A stretch of DNA of 64,000 nt from Acholoe squamosa (GCA_949317995.1 OX439049.1:16678395-16742394); one strand, 5' to 3'; positions 22,585 through 36,917 are shown, numbered from the stretch's first letter. Numbers and translations are program-made. Notes: a model not told the origin generated them from the sequence alone.

Positions 22585-22615
22585 CGCTTAGCCTTAGGGC
22601 ATAGGTCATGCTTAA

Positions 22616-22771
22616 AGGGGCCCTGGCACCGTAATGCACGCCCGCATTAAAATGTCATGTGACCACTTTTTGACCAATCAGGGCACCATGATTTTTCCGC
22701 ATGTCCCCGCGATTTTATGATCGCTATCTGAATCGGTACACATGTTGTTAATTTGCTGTGCCAGGGCCCCT
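22616..22771. mobile_element. TTAA-flanked MITE, copy 2
   Basis: Same family as 18369-18524 but inverted: AGGGGCCCTGGCAC ends, TTAA on both sides (22612-22615 and 22772-22775), same length of 156 bp and the same inner words (CGATTTTATGATCGC, CCAATCAGGG). Confidence 0.85.
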
Positions 22772-22809
22772 TTAAGTTGCCCTAAGAACATGTATCAGAT
22801 AATTCACTA

Positions 22810-22870
22810 TATTTTTTGGAGTTGCAAGCCGCATTAGCGGCGGGGAGCGTAGCGACCGTGCAACTCCATA
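22810..22870. repeat. Short hairpin
   Basis: GGAGTTGCAAG and its complement CGTGCAACTCC enclose a GC-rich loop with a second small stem (GCCGCATTAGCGGC). Probably a small foldback element. Confidence 0.55.
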
Positions 22871-23209
22871 ATGTTTTCGGTTTGCCTGTGACGTCACTAA
22901 GTGACATCATGCAGCCGCTGTGACGTCATCCGTGGCAACTCCTATCGGTTGTCCTTGCAACATTTTTCCTGTTATAGAAGAAATCTAATGCCCTGAGGTT
23001 GCTGACACTATTGGTAATGCCCCAAGGTCAATTGTCTCTAGAGGGAAGGGATGTCCTGGGGCATGTGTCACAATAACGATGTCCTGAGGGCATAGTTTAA
23101 TTGTTTATAAGTTTAATTTTATGTAAGCAAGTGCAAATGTTGGCTTATCAAACATTTCCCAGGGGCATATTTCATTGGCCAACCAGTGTAGGTTAGGAAT
23201 ATGTCCTTA

Positions 23210-23471
23210 GGGAGTGGTCATTATTTATCAACAGGGGGGATGGTGGGTTTGGGGGGGGGGCGTAAAAATTTCAGACCCCACCCAAGGGAGGGCTAGCAAA
23301 ATTTTGACCCCTTTTGAGGGGGGCGGCTAAAAAAATTTACCCTCTTTTGAGCAAAAAAGCCAGCGCACTACTATAGCTCAAAGAGGGGCTCAAAAAATTT
23401 TGACTGTTGTCGCGAGGCGTGCCCGCGGAAACCCACCACCCGCCCCCTGTTGATAAATAATGACCACTCCC
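23210..23471. mobile_element. Harbinger-type MITE with TTA duplication, copy 3
   Basis: The best-preserved copy of the GGGAGTGGTCATT family. The left end GGGAGTGGTCATTATTTATC is matched perfectly in inverted form at the right, over about 30 bp, with TTA outside both ends (23207-23209 and 23472-23474). The 262-bp body is non-coding. Compared with 15041-15213 the loop is longer, so the body varies while the ends are kept. Confidence 0.88.
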
Positions 23472-24157
23472 TTAGGGCCAGCATGCCCCAAGGGCATGAT
23501 TTGGTCATAGTTTGAAGAAGCAAGCAAACAATCACACATGCCCATTGGGCATCACCAGTATTATGCGTGCCCTCAGGTCATCACCCAATGTCATAGGCCT
23601 ATCACTGATGCCCCAAGGGCATATTAGGCATTTATGATATTACTATTTTTTTTTGTTCCAGCTTCACCACATCATTTTCATGATTTTACGTGGCTGCTGA
23701 ACCTTTATTTCCTCAATTAAATCTTGGCACAGTATATTCCTGGAGTTTACATTCAATACATAATTTTGTCATGCAGATAGAATTCAAATAATATAGAATA
23801 GTAGGAGAAGGAGGTTGGTAGGATAAAGATAAAAGTGTGCACTGCTGATGCCATCCAGACAGTGAGATAGGAGATATTTGGGTGAGTTAAGGTGAAGTGG
23901 AGGTGTGATGATAATGGTAGTTATTTTCCCAGCGGTGTGGGCATTTTATACATCTATGGGGCATTTGTAGCTCTCTTTAGGAAGGTCAGGTCAGCTCAAA
24001 GCAGAGTGAAATATGAAATATGTTTGCGTTACTTCAATGTAGTTGTATCCTTCCCGGTGCATAGTGTATCACCAGAGTTGATGGGTGGCTATAAAGCAAT
24101 GATTTCCCAGCAAAACAAAGACAGGAGCCCATTGACTCATGGTGTAATTCTTAGCTG

Positions 24158-25455
24158 TTAGGCAATTAATACTGGGGCAAGGTTATACTTGCTGTATAAG
24201 GTTTTAAATTCCACGATAGTCTTTGCTTTCTGGGCTCTGGAATCAATTCTGTTCCACAGTTGGACACCCCTGTAATAAGGACTTTTCTTGAACTTTTCAA
24301 GGTTTGGTTTCTTCTGGGGGAATTTTATTTTCGTGTCACCTCTGGTACTTTGGGTCTCAGTGGCCCTTAGGCCCAGTTTTGTGGCTTGCTTGTACATAAA
24401 GATTGCCAGTTGTTTTTGGCGTCTGATGTCTAGCCTATCAACAACACACCAGGTGTGAAGGACCTCTGTACTGGTTTTAATGTTGAAGGACGTTGTAACA
24501 ATTCTATCCCTGTTTTGCAACCTCTGGAGCTTCGTGGTTTGATCAGCATTTGCGCCATCAATCACAAAGCTGCAGTAATAAAAAAATGGTAAAATGGTGT
24601 GTATATAAACTATACCTGCAACCTTCTCTGTCATGAGGTAACGCAGTTTACCAAACATGAACAATTTCTGCCCAATGACTGATCTAGTATTGGCCATTTG
24701 GGCATATACGGACAAAGTAGAGTCAATTTTGACACCTAGGTATTTATACATGGTTGGGCACTCTAGAATGGTTTGACCAATAGTAATGTTTTGTAACCCT
24801 GCAACACGGGCTTTCTCTTTTCCACCATACCAAACTACTTGCGTTTTTTCTGGCATTAATGGTGAGGCCACTGGTGGTACACCAACCAACTATCTTATCA
24901 AGGTCAGATTGTACATTCTCTTTAATCTGTTTGGGGTCGCGGTCTTTGGACAATATAACTATGTCATCTGCATATAACATGATTCTACAGTGATCCACAA
25001 TCAAGACTACTTGGTTTACATATAATATAAACAACAGGGGGCCTAGAATGGACCCTTGGGGGACTCCAAACGAGACATCCTTTTCACTTGACCTTGAGCC
25101 ATTCAGCAAGGTGGTTTGCTTTCTGTGTCCCAGGTAACTCGCTAACCAGGCTAGTAGGGCCCCACCTATCCCCATGTCTTTTAATCGTTTCAGTAGGAGA
25201 GTGTGATGTATACTGTCAAAGGCCTTGCTGAAATCTATATAGACAGCACAGGTTAGCTTGCCTTCATCTCTGGCCTCATATAGATAATTTAGTAGATCAT
25301 TAACTGCGTCTGGTGTCCCTTTGTTTTTGACAAAACCATACTGTTGGGCCGATATCCAGCCTTTGTCTTCTGCTAACTTTGTAATATGGGCATGGACTAC
25401 TCTCTCCATTATCTTACCAGGGAGGGGGAGTAGACTTACTGGTCGCCAGGGAGAG
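24158..25455 (-). mobile_element. 5'-truncated LINE reverse transcriptase with a frameshift
   Basis: The minus strand encodes a non-LTR reverse transcriptase, from the PWRPVSLLPLPGKIMERV segment through YIDFSKAFDSIHH, the GVPQGSILGPLLFILYVN block and the catalytic YADD, to the thumb and the C-terminal region ending at 24158. Endonuclease and early reverse-transcriptase sequences are missing: the frame is closed by a stop just upstream of 25455, so insertion was 5'-truncated. At about 24860, after GLTINA, one surplus base shifts the frame; the second frame continues with PEKTQVVWYGG. The family resembles jockey/CR1-type LINEs, but I cannot assign the clade firmly. It is dead as it stands. Confidence 0.9.
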
Positions 25456-25684
25456 ATTTTTCAATGGCCTAGGCCTACAGTAGAATGCCCTATGTCCTAA
25501 GGGCATGATTCCTATAGTAGATGTCCTCAGGGCATATATCAATTCCCTGGGGCCATTAGCTGATGTTGGTACCGTATTGCCCTGAGGGCATGAATTTAGA
25601 TTTTAGTCATCTGTAGTTTCATTGAGAAAAGGAAATGAAAATGCCCCAAGGGCATTGATATTACTGCTGATGCCCTCAGAACAT

Positions 25685-26480
25685 CGCGCATCCTCAAGAT
25701 GCGCGATGCTACCCAATTTTCCCCTAGCTAACTACAGGATGCAACCAATCAGAGGCCTTCATTTGGTCACATGACCTGTGGGTGCATGCCCATATATGGT
25801 CATGTGACCTTGAGCTCGACCTAATTAGTGGTGTGCATGTCCATATATGGTCATGTGCTCCATTTGGTCAAGTGACCTGGTGGTGAGTTCCTTATTTGGA
25901 AAATAGGTAACGTCCACTTTGGTTATGTGACCTACACCCTGTGCATGGTGAGCTCCTTATTTGGAAAATAGTCCACACCCCCTTAGCCAATTAGAGGCCT
26001 TCATTTGTGACCCGATTATGTAAATGGGGGTTGGTTAACCACATAACCTTTTTTGTATGTAAACAACACATGATTTAACTACCTATTTTTTTGGGGGGTT
26101 AAAAAAAAAAAAGAGGAAAAACCCTTGGGGTGGGGAGAGGAGGGGGGCCCTTGGGATGGGGGGCCCTTGGGCTGGGGTGGGGAGGGGCCCCTTTAAAATA
26201 GGGGGGAAAATAGTTTATTTTTTTAAGGCAAGCTAGAAGCTTGCCCCCCCAAAAAAGTGAGTAAACCCGCCCCTTAAAAAAAGGGGGGGATTCACTAATA
26301 TTAAATTTTTTTTTTGAAGGGTTTTAATTTGTGGTAAAATTGTAAAGTATAAAGGATATATATGACTGATACTTTTTTTTGGTAATACCTAATTAGGGGA
26401 TTACCCCGGTTATGTAACCCCTTACTTGTATAAGAGACCACGTTCCCTTGACCTAATTAGGGGATTGTTGACCCTACCTT
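25685..26480. repeat. Left copy of a complex inverted repeat
   Basis: The block carries GGTCACATGACC, CATATATGGTCATGTGACC and GGATGCAACCAATCAGAGGCC words and, further in, a poly-purine G-rich stretch (26100-26220) and a GCAAGCTAGAAGCTTGCC palindrome. All of these recur in reverse complement at 33585-33965. At 25682-25710 there is a separate small hairpin (CATCGCGCATC / GATGCGCGATG). No gene is seen. The G-run area could form quadruplexes. Confidence 0.7.
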
Positions 26481-28198
26481 AAGGCCAGAGGTGGGTTTAC
26501 TAATACTGAAAAAGGATGAGTGTGGTGATGATGTTGGATGAAAGAGGGTGAAGCAAGCAAGTAGTTAAAGTAGATGAGAATTTTTCCCCCCAGTATTTGC
26601 TGAGTGCCACCACTGCACATGCCAGATTGAAGGATATGGGGATGGTTTAATATTAGGTTTGGAAGAAAAGGATGAGGCAGGTGTCTTGCTTGCATCTCAG
26701 CTCATGGACATGTAGGGGTAAAGTCGCCTGGGGGTCGACTCCCCTTAGCATACCAGCTGCCATAATAGTCGGTTGCCAGCTGACCTTTGTGCAGCAGGGT
26801 ACTCACTGTTGCTGATTTATGCTGCGGCCTGCCTCTGTTTATAACATTACCCGGCGTGATCTTATATACTCACCCTCATCCACTACTCTACAGAAAAAGG
26901 TGTTTAAATCATACATGTACGTTCAGTGTGCGTTGTCGTTGCAACGCCACCTAGCATCCTGTGGCGGAATTACGTCTTATTTTTTTAAATAAAAAAAATA
27001 TAGTGTCTTTAGACGCTTCACAACCAAAAATTATTACCCGTATTTAAAGATAAAGTTATTTTAAAAGGAGGTTGCAGGAATAATCCATGATAAAACCTTA
27101 ATACTGACTAAGGCAAGCTAAAAGTTTGCAAAAAAAAAAATACTAACCGTCTTTTGATGAGAGGTCAGGTTTTCTGATTGTGAAATTGATATACTCCTAT
27201 CAATCTGTCTGCGAAGCATTTGGGTCTCTTCTTGGGTTTTTAACCTGACTGGAAGTAGAATGATGTCACACTGGAGACAAACATTCATGCTGCCTCAGTT
27301 CCTCAGGGACGTGGTGGGACCATGCTGTCACACACTTCTGACTGTTTTCAGATGAGATCTCTTCTGAATAATAATCTTCCATTTAAGTTTCCATAAGTTT
27401 CAGATGGTCTCATCTGAATGTAATTCGAATTTAGATGAGTTCTGGCATATATTCTTGATTGGGAACTCTGCCCCCAAACCGACGTTTGGCAGGGCACTCC
27501 GGGAACCGCGGCGCCGTCAACATTCCTCTCCACGTAAGGCCAGATTAATTCTGTAAGAAGTGATCCTTTTGCGTCTGCGAAGACATTGGTTTCTCTCCAG
27601 AAAACATAATCTGTAGAGTGCTCGGTGTTTCCATGATGAAGGTGGCAAAGGAAGTGTGAGGGAACAAAATTTTACTCTTCTTTATGTACCCGTCCGAGAT
27701 AAACCTCTTAACTGTGGTTTTAAATTGATCAAAAGTGGTCTTTGCTCGGTAGGGTATCTGTCTGTTTTGATTTTCACCTGCCGTTTGATGTAGGCATGGA
27801 GCCTTAAGTTCATTAAGTGTGATTGGTCCCAGAGGGAAAAGATAAAAGGCTTAAAAGGATTTGATCCCATAGTCACCCACCGTGCACTGCATGAGGATTT
27901 AAAAGAAAAGATCTGAGTTCACTTTTTCCCAATCACAACAGACATAGAAGGTAACCCACACCCCAGGTTGGCGACAAGAGGTGGAGTAGAAAGGGGGATT
28001 AACTTATTAACTGATTTGTTAGACTTAATCTGCTTACCACACATGTACGTTTGTAGTTACAAAGGTAGACATGTACAAAGGCAGGTATGTACAAAGGTAG
28101 ACATGCACCCTGAGGTATTTTTTCCTGGAAGTGAAAACTATAGATATTTTCCACTTTATACCATTTTCCTCAAATTGGGTGTGTTACTTATACGTGAG

Positions 28199-28235
28199 GT
28201 ACTACGGTAGGTAGGTAGGTAGGTAGGTAGGCAGG
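28199..28235. repeat. (GTAG)n microsatellite
   Basis: Tetranucleotide run of seven or more GTAG units followed by GCAG/GGCGGGG decay. Next to it at about 28184-28205 is ATACGTGAGGTACTACGGTA, which resembles the ends of the CCGTAATCTCCC MITE family. Confidence 0.8.
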
Positions 28236-28639
28236 CGGGGAGGTGGGTACGTGTCCACCATTTCTGCTGTGTACCCCACACCTTTGGTAGTGAGTAATCC
28301 AATTAAAGCACTTTGACTTTTCTCTTACAAGATTATATTTTCCTTTGTTGTTAAGCACCCCCTGTAGTTTTTGTATACAGTCTTTGAACACCTTAATCTC
28401 CTAACGTTCCATAATCCTCTTATACATGTAAGTCGCATTAAGGTAATTATCACAGTTGTTACACCTGTTATCCGCTTTGATACACTTATTCCAAAATGCA
28501 TTTTTCCCTTTTTCATGTTGATTAATCAAGGGGTGAAAAGATCCAGGTGAAAACGGGATTACATCTTTCTTTCAACTATTTAAAGAGCACTGATTTTTCT
28601 TGGAAGAGTAGATTACGTCCACTGCCTCCTTTGACAGCA

Positions 28640-28900
28640 TCAGCAGCAGCAGGGGTAGCAGAAGCAGGAGCATGTGTAGTGGTAGGAGCAAGTGCAGCAG
28701 CAGCACCAGCATGTGCATGTACAGCAGGGGCATGTGTATGTGCAGCAGCAGCAGCAGCAGCAGCAGTAAGTACAACAGCAGAGACAGTAGTATCTAGTAG
28801 TAAGAGCAGCAGCAGCACCAGTAACAATAACAGTAGTAGAAGTAGCGTAGAATTAGACTGCAGTAGTAGTAGTAGCAGTAGTATTACTAGTAGGCATAAC
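28640..28900. repeat. GCA/GTA trinucleotide repeat tract
   Basis: About 260 bp of interrupted AGC, GCA and GTA triplets. It keeps several frames open at once (Ala/Ser-rich on plus, Leu- or Ala-rich on minus), which is a property of triplet repeats and no evidence of coding. Confidence 0.85.
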
Positions 28901-29836
28901 AGAGAAAATATCAGTACAGTATTGTCCCCTGGAGGGTACTTGGAGAACTACTAGCACCCGGGTGACACAGGTTTGGTAATCACAGAGCAGGAGTAAGTTG
29001 TGGGCGAATGGTCTGAGGTAGGTGGGTTGTGCACTCTTTTGTATGTCACAGTAGGAACTCCAGCAGGTAGTTAGCAAGTTGCAGTCATTTACCTTCCTGT
29101 CATTCATATGTGTGATGGACAATGTCTATCACAATAAGCCCCTCATTTCCAAAGGTAAATGTGTTCTTGCTCCCATTCATTTATATGTAGCAAAACTGCA
29201 AATTATGCTTGGAAGAAATGGCGGTTGAGAAAGTAGGTCATCATTGCTCAAAATTAGTATGTCAGTTACACTTTTTGTCATTAACAAAAAAGTTTTACCA
29301 TAAATAGATATTGATGTCTTGATTATTGGATTACAGCTTCCAATGTGTTGATAGACACAGTTCCGTTTATGCATCATTTTATTAGCAACGAGAATGGAAA
29401 ATTCTGTTATGATATTTCATTGGAATATGGCGACCCATTAAAAGAGCTAGACATGGGAAATATGCAATTTTTTTTTTTGAATTTTCAGCTCTTTTGGTGA
29501 TTTTATCCACTATAGAAATTTGCCAAAATTAAGTAGGATGTCTATGGAGCTATAACATAGGGAGCTGACTGGCAGATGGGCTATAAAAATATACCTCTCC
29601 TCCAGTGGGGTCCTCCAGGGTTGAAAAAAGATTACAGCATGGTGACATTTTCACAGTTTCAGTCAAAACTCCTTGGGTAAGGTCCTTCCTCTTCAATTTT
29701 AGTTTAGATTTACTGACTTTTCACTTTCACCCATATTGAGACCTAGTTGTTTAATCCCCATGAGGCAATACAACTAGACCTCAATAATTTATTAGATGTC
29801 CTACATAATGCCCACAAAAGGAGCTATGAGGCTACC

Positions 29837-30022
29837 CTATGAGGCTTCCCTAGCCCACTTAAAAGGGTCTATTTCTCATCTTTCCTATCCCCTCAGGATG
29901 TGTGTGGTGCACATATGCGCGGGCACTGACACATTCCTCTGTGAATTGTGTAATGTAGTTCTCACCATGAATATGACCTTAGCTGTCGAAATGGCGTTAA
30001 ACATCTGTTACTCACTCACTCT
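29837..30022 (+). repeat. Interspersed repeat copy 2 (SINE- or LINE-tail-like)
   Basis: Second copy of the repeat at 1866-2052, same strand, roughly 93 percent alike by eye, ending in the same TTACTCACTCACTC tail. It is not in a tandem context, so the pair supports dispersal by retroposition. Confidence 0.6.
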
Positions 30023-33000
30023 ACCCTTAAAATATGTTTGTTTCCTGTCCAGAGGGTGGGATTTTTCAGACCCATGAGGAAGGAAAATATTTTTTTAATT
30101 GTTCATGACCATTGTAAGCGAGGACGGGCTGAATTTGCCATCACATTCTAAGATTCTTATGCTGATGGACATAAAATGATTTTTTTTCAGAACTCAGGAA
30201 AATCTTTTCTCATTCTCACAAAAAAAAATCCACCAGCCTCTGAACAGGAAACAAAAATATTTCTAAGGGTGGGCTGATACTAAATGTACCCATAGGTTAC
30301 TACTACAAGAGGAGAGTGCATGTGCACTGGCAGAATCAAAACAAGCTACACATCACTGTACCCATACCAATCAAACTGGGAAAAGTATTTACTCTATTTA
30401 TAGAACAGAGGTATTCCCGATTTGCTTTTGATACAAGCAATGTCTACTCCACAGGGTATACACTGGTATAGTCGCTACCAACTTACATAACCATGCCCAG
30501 TTCCTACTCACATTACATTGAGATGAATCACACAAACATGGATATGAGTGAAGCTGGTAATTTTATAAGTTGTAGTCTACCCCTCCTATGTTATTTCCTT
30601 GACATTTTTAAACCTTCCCACTTATTCTGACTACTGTATTACCGATAGATATGTGGATACCTTATTGTCCATATGGGGCCAAGTATACTATTTATAGCAT
30701 AGTTTTGACTCAAGTACACATTTGATTTATTATCAGTGTGATTTTTTGAAATAAAGGTATTTGGATTAAAATCCTACTTTCTTGTTCTCTGTCAGTCAAA
30801 CTTGCCTTGCCATCTTACCTGTTTTCCTCTAAACTATGAGAATACCCCTATACTGACCAACTTTATCTGCTTTTGAATCTCCCCACCTGTGTACATGTTC
30901 CCCTTGGTTATGTGCTACAGAAATATCAAATATCTGTATAAGTACAAATAAAAAAAAAATATAACCTACTCTATAGCATCAGTACGTGTACACCAAAGGG
31001 ATCGCAACATGACAATAAAAAATTCAACATGGTTACACTTGTTGTCACCAATCATAGGTGTCCTTTGCTGTGTGCTCACGTGTCATGTGCGTGTACATAC
31101 ATCATGTGACCATACACCTGACATAGTTCATCACTTTTCACCGTACACCGATCATGGTAGAACCACAATCTTTTTTTTTGACTAAGCTGAAGGAGATGAT
31201 TACGAACGTCAACCATGCATTATTGACCACACCTTTTGTCCACCATTTTGACGCTCAATAATGGAGAAAATGATCCCAAGGAAACGGGTCTTTCTTCTCA
31301 AACCACCAAAGGATAAATCCCTCCTGTTTGATCCTACACTGGCTGAGAGGGGCACTGACACTTTTGATTTGAGTTTTCCTTCTGTTTTTTTACATAAATC
31401 CCAAGATCTAATTAGTTTAGATTTATGTCATGATCGTCCTCGGCCCTGTGTCGGACACAGCACAGGATAGGTCGGTGATGACGCTGATGAGGGGATTTCC
31501 CTTTTCCCATCCCACAACACCATCCTCCTACAGAACCTCTTATCCCCCTTCTTGGGGCCCCCCCCACTTATACCCCAAGTCTCAATAACATATCAGTTCA
31601 CCCCGTGACCACTTATCCACCAACAAGTTGAGCTAACACATTATACGACGTTACTTATCCAAAAAGAACGCCAGCCACAGCGCCTGGTTGGACTTTTCCC
31701 CCCAGTCGCATCAGTCTGGCGCCATCTTGAATATGTATCGAAACTGACGACTGTCACAGCCATCATCATGGTAACCAGCCATTTGGTGACACCCTAAACT
31801 GTTACACGCCTCATAACAACAACATTGGCACGTGGTAACACAACTTTTTACTCAGTAAACTTTTACCTACCTTAGAACCCATTTTGTTGTCCGGGGTAAA
31901 CTACGCTGAAGTAGATTTGTGTAATGCTGGAAATAAAACGAATCTTTCTCTTTAAAACGGCAAACCAAACACAAAATTAATTCAAAATTCTGAATTTGAG
32001 ACCTGAACTTAATAAATTACCCACCTTCCGTCCGTCATGGTGATGGTAAGGTGAAGTACCACCCAGTGGGCAAAACAAGCTCTATCTCGAACACTTCCAT
32101 ACTTCCTATTACATAACGTCTAAAAAAAATTACCTTTTATAGTGTGCTGACCCGCACGTCACGCTTCAAACTTTCGGCACATTTTTCGACCTTTTCAAAG
32201 AATTCAATTTTTTCGACCCGTGGTTTCAAACAACAATAACCATTCATTACCCAAAAATCCAGTTATGCACCCATATACTCCCAAACAAAGGTGGGAGCAA
32301 TTCTAAGCAATTAGTTGAGCTTATAAAGCATAAATTGATACACGATCTTGCCATGACGGCACAGCGACAGCGCAGTGGTGCCACCTGGTGTGCTACCCAT
32401 GAACTAACCAAAGTGTCCCTGGTAACCAAACCCGTGCCTTGTCTAGATCTATAGAGCTCTATGTATTGTGTTTGTCGAGTTGATCAGATACGAATTTAAC
32501 CTTGCTGTCTTTTCTGTATTGACCAAGACCAAACTTGTTAACCATATGAGCTGTTTTACGCTAACAAAGGGACTCTGTTCTGTTGTCTTTTATCAAAGGT
32601 CTACTTTAGAAGAGACACCACTTGCTCGCTTCACCCTCTTTTATTTAACACCATCACCACTCTCATCCTTTTAATTTTTATTTAAAAAAAAAATAAGGGC
32701 AAAATAAAATAGGATGTAATTTTTTATTTATGAAAATTCTCATTTACATAATAAACCATTCCTAGGCGATCATGCACCCCTTGATATCTTTATCCACTCC
32801 AACACATTTATTCGAATGTAATTTCACAGGAAGACAAATAGTTCAATATACACTACTCCCTCATCAGCTAGGATGAATGTTATTATGAGTACAAATAACA
32901 AATTTCAACATTTTTTTACTTTGTTCACAGTTATTTTATAGAATTTCTACTGGAAAGGTCTTGCTTTTGTCAGCCAATACAAGTCTGTAATCCATATTGA

Positions 33001-33584
33001 GAAGATATGTTATCAGTTCTTTCACACTCAGGGTATTGACAATGTCAAATATGGCACACACCCTTGTAAATTCATTCCAAATATCACCGACAAGCATCCT
33101 GGAAAATACCCACTTTCCATACATAGAAATAGGTTCTTCCTTGTTGGAGTAGCATCCATGATATTTAACCTCCGACTTATGGTTTTTGCATCCGTAACAT
33201 TAATTCTTTACTGTCCTATTAAACTCCCTGTGTATTAAATAATGACAAGTGTCGGTCATTAATAACCTGGCTGTTGGTCGTTCCACAATTGTAGTAACCA
33301 TTGATGCTTTAGCTCTCTCCCTCAGGGCTATTATTATGGTCTCCAAACCACGGGCGTGGACTGGTTACCAGATTTAGTCTTGTGTAGGTGTTATCCATAT
33401 GCTATAATAAGGGTGAGAAAGTAAAGGGAACAGTGCTGCCCTCTGGTGCCTTTATTTGCTATGCACAGACCTTGATTACGGAGGTGAGTGGTGACTTTGC
33501 CAAATAAGTACAAATAAAAAGTTAAAGAAAAAAATGACAGGTGGCGCCACCCACTCATTACGTTACTTTAACGTTTTACTTGCG

Positions 33585-34330
33585 TCAAGTAAAAACCCAC
33601 CCCTACCCCAAAAGGGTAGGGTGGGTTTACTCACTTTTTTAATTTTTTTTTTGGGCAAGCTTTTAGCGGGGTGTAGGTCACGTGACCAAAGGGGACGTGA
33701 CCTATTTTCCAAATAAGGAACTCACCACCAGGTCACGTGACCAAATGGAGCACATGACCATATATGGACATGCACACCACTAATTATGTCAAGCTCAAGG
33801 GCACATGACCATAATTGTGGATCAACACTGTAAAAGGTATGCCCATGCACCCCTTTGCGGGCGTACCTTTTACTGTGTTGATCCACATATATGGACATGC
33901 ACCCACAGGTCACGTGACCAAATGGAGGCCTCTGATTGGTTGCATCCTGTAGTTAGCTATAGTCCTGTTCCCCTAAATAGGTCAAGGAGTGTGGTCTATT
34001 ATGCAAAATGAGGGGTCACGTGACCGGGGTAATCCCCTAATTAGGTCGAGCTCAAGGTCACATGACCATATATGGGTATGCACACCCCTAATTAGGTCAA
34101 GGTCGAGGTCACATGACCATATATGGGTATGCACCATGGGGGGTCCAGTGACGTCACAGGTCACATGACCAAATGGAGGCGTGGCCTATTATGCAAATGA
34201 GGTCAAGTCAAGGTCACATATATGGGCATGCACCATGTGGGGTCCAGTGACGTCACAGGTCACGTGACCAAATGGAGGCCTCTGATTGGCTGCATGCCCA
34301 GTGAGTAATATCCTTAGATTAGCTATAGTT
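33585..34330. repeat. Right copy of the complex inverted repeat, with extra units
   Basis: 33585-33965 is the reverse complement of parts of 25685-26290, including the GGGCAAGCTTTTAGC word, TTTTCCAAATAAGGAACTC, GGTCACGTGACC and the outer GGTTGCATCCTGTAGTTAGC. Beyond it, 34015-34330 adds two more units of the GGTCACATGACCATATATGG type, each with a CAGTGACGTCACAGGTCAC segment. Every unit is a chain of short palindromes. Confidence 0.7.
33817..33886. repeat. 70-bp near-perfect palindrome inside a repeat unit
   Basis: Arms GTGGATCAACACTGTAAAAG... and ...CTTTTACTGTGTTGATCCAC pair over 23 bp with one mismatch. The loop (TGCCCATGC..GCGGGCG) can pair further. It interrupts the word CCATATATGG, which is intact in neighbouring units, so it looks like an insertion of a very small foldback element. 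Confidence 0.75.
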
Positions 34331-36109
<1,779 letters not shown>

Positions 36110-36186
36110 TATATAAAGGACCTTATTCTCAGAAGGAAGCATATAACATTACTTATAAGCTAAGAGATAACCCAACTTACAAAGAG
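36110..36186 (+). promoter_or_regulatory. Candidate TATA promoter and first non-coding exon of the CARD-NACHT gene
   Basis: TATATAAA at 36110-36117 is followed some 30 bases later by a plausible start region, and a donor, AAAGAG-gtacgt, lies at 36187. The first coding exon of the CARD-NACHT gene has an acceptor at 36877, so an intron of 690 bp would join them. No other first exon is visible between 34 and 36.9 kb. Confidence 0.4.
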
Positions 36187-36917
36187 GTACGTTCAACTCT
36201 TTAATCATTTTAATCATGCAAAAGTACATGGTTGATAGAGATTTAAGTATAGAGAATTCTCAAAAAAAGCAGGTCCATTTTATTTCAAAACATTTTACTG
36301 ATCAATTAACAGGGCGACTGCACATGTATTATCTATTTCATTCTGAATACGACAGTCTCATTGGTTTAGAAACCCTGTGTCTTTAACCATGTTAATTAGG
36401 CCGTGCGATTGCATGCTATACTTAGCAATCGAATAGAATACAATTATTTTCCCCTCACTTTCTATAATTATGGATATCATTTCTGAAGGTATTCAGAATT
36501 GGAGACGTCACAGTATTGTAACAGACATAGTAGATAGTGGCATGAAGTAGATCACATGTACACCCAGATCGCCGTGTGACCAGTTCTATACGGACTTAGT
36601 AGGTTTAATTATTAGCCAATGAGAGAACCCCAATCTATTCACTGCGGTCCTTCAGGGGCCAACTGGTACCCATCTGATAGGTATTATCAGTAGAATTCGC
36701 TGGTAACAAGTTCCAGCAATGGCGGCGCCCATGTGACAACCTGCTACCTCGGAATAATGCACTCCAACTTCGTAAATCAACAAATATAATTGTACGTGTC
36801 CATTTCATTTACAAGTATACATACTCTAACAGTTATGTTAATTCAAAATGTATCAAACAAGAACTTTATCATTACAGATTCCTAGAGTACAACCAGAGAG
36901 TGAATAACGTGTACAAG

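Larger units (their letters stand above)
20990..25690. repeat. Field of ATGCCC..GGGCAT quasi-palindromes
   Basis: Short imperfect palindromes of the form TGCCCYRAGGGCA are scattered at intervals of 30-500 bp. The 15-mer ATGCCCCAAGGGCAT occurs exactly at 23483, 23608 and 25641, and variants lie near 20995, 21078, 22985, 23020, 23085, 23540, 25480, 25520, 25577 and 25670. They are absent from the LINE fragment that splits the field. The rest of the window shows nothing like this density. Confidence 0.7.
26481..33584. other. Interior between inverted repeats, no gene recognised
   Basis: Open frames here are short and without domains. The longest, 28547-28954, only reads a GCA/GTA trinucleotide repeat. 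A 70-codon frame at 31261-31470 (+) is not flanked by convincing splice sites. If the inverted repeats at 25.7-26.5 and 33.6-34.0 kb are the ends of one element, this would be its interior, but I find no transposase, integrase or polymerase. Confidence 0.4.

Noticed and set aside
28547-28954. 135-codon Ala/Ser-rich frame
   Set aside because: It reads an interrupted GCA/GTA triplet repeat, and all frames on both strands are open there.
31261-31470. 69-codon frame on plus
   Set aside because: No domain, no supporting exon on either side, and flanked by simple AT-rich DNA.
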